This document shows, in pieces, positions 24,050-24,489 of a stretch of DNA of 24,489 nt (position 1 is the stretch's first letter; each line of letters opens with the position of its first letter). Origin of the DNA: a virus; the IMG/VR virus record IMGVR_UViG_3300038548_000248, positions 1-24,489 of that record. One strand, written 5' to 3'. The notes under the pieces are model-generated. The model was given only the letters and a program-made list of their open reading frames with translations. It ran no database searches and had not been told where the DNA came from. The position numbers were made by a program, and so were the translations under genes.

Positions 24050-24489
24050 ATGTCACTGACGCAGCCGCAGCAGCAGGCAACCTTCACGGAGATGGAGGCG
24101 GAATGGCTGCGTCGTGACCTGAGGCGCTACGTCCCGAAGGTCTGGTCGCTGGTCGAAGCTCGGGAGTTCAAGAATAACTGGCACATCGATGCCATCTGCG
24201 ATCACCTGGCATACGTGACGCTGGGCGACATCCGCAACCTGATCATCAACGTGCCACCCAGGCAGACCAAGTCGCTGACGGTCTCGGTCATCTGGCCAAC
24301 CTGGTGGTGGGCCGATGAACCGCAAATCCAGTTCATGTACTCGAGCTATTCGCACGACCTGGCGCTGCGTGATGCGGTCAAGGCGCGCGACATCATCCAG
24401 TCTGGCTGGTACCAGGACCACTACGGCGGCAAGTTCTATCTGGATCCGGGGCAGAACCAGAAGCACCGCTACGTCAATGACAAGCACGG
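24050..24489 (+). CDS. terL: Terminase large subunit, N-terminal part
   Basis: The gene runs off the right edge; 146 codons are visible. The product starts MSLTQPQQQATFTEMEAEWL. It has the ATPase P-loop variant NVPPRQTKSLTVSV (about residues 67-80), the P-P-R-x-x-K-S form used by many large terminases. WHIDAICDHL comes before it and FMYSSYSHDLALRDAVKARD after, both typical of the family. The protein is the packaging motor and its C-terminal nuclease is outside the window. The ATG lies two bases after the previous stop, without a strong ribosome site. Confidence 0.95.
   Translation, partial: MSLTQPQQQATFTEMEAEWLRRDLRRYVPKVWSLVEAREFKNNWHIDAICDHLAYVTLGDIRNLIINVPPRQTKSLTVSVIWPTWWWADEPQIQFMYSSYSHDLALRDAVKARDIIQSGWYQDHYGGKFYLDPGQNQKHRYVNDKH

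Noticed and set aside
1-24489. CRISPR arrays, insertion sequences, integrase or attachment site
   Set aside because: No repeat-spacer pattern, transposase or recombinase motif was seen; the tRNA shows no duplicated end in the window.

Overview
The window looks like part of a tailed double-stranded DNA phage genome (Caudoviricetes) or a prophage-derived contig. It has a RecT / YqaJ-type exonuclease / SSB recombination set, a DUF1376-type replication initiator with a lambda P-like partner, a RusA Holliday-junction resolvase, a small terminase subunit, a phage tRNA-Tyr and the first 146 codons of a large terminase. Genes are small and packed, and most junctions are 4-nt ATGA or 1-nt TGATG overlaps. 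Base composition is moderately GC-rich. Tat- and Sec-type signal peptides and AGGAG-type ribosome sites suggest a Gram-negative, probably proteobacterial host, but nothing here identifies the species. No integrase, repressor, lysis, portal, complete capsid or tail gene is visible, so the lifestyle cannot be judged.

Layout. (A) 5373 to 1, minus strand: recombination operon of recT, a small helical protein, a zinc protein, the YqaJ-type exonuclease, a coiled-coil protein, a 132-aa protein, ssb, a winged-helix protein and four small unknown genes, the last cut by the window edge. (B) 5511 to 8176, plus strand: replication operon of the DUF1376-type initiator, the P-like protein, an unknown 252-aa protein, an HNH/Ref-like nuclease and rusA. 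A and B diverge from a 137-nt promoter region. (C) 11955 to 8293 and (D) 16079 to 12101, both minus strand: two accessory operons of 11 and 13 mostly tiny genes, nearly all of unknown function. (E) 16169 to the right end, plus strand: an 87-aa protein, terS, tRNA-Tyr, about 25 small genes (several with signal peptides, membrane segments or zinc-binding motifs), then terL. About 7 kb lies between terS and terL, which are usually close together.

How it fits together. Operon A supplies single-strand annealing recombination (exonuclease resects, RecT anneals, SSB protects). Operon B supplies replication initiation and junction resolution. Operon E starts the packaging module. Four promoter-like sites drive A, B, C and D, and each has the box GGGTAACA (one copy GGGTAGCA) at nearly the same distance from the -35, overlapping the predicted transcript start. 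A fifth copy sits in the convergent gap after rusA. This looks like a phage-specific operator or leader element shared by the early operons.

The most unusual points are this box family; two small proteins with Tat-like signal peptides whose remaining sequence resembles two adjacent segments of a phage major capsid protein; a helically phased GAACG repeat array upstream of one of them; and the 7-kb insertion of small genes between terS and terL. Family names are assigned from motifs recognised by eye; no database search was possible.
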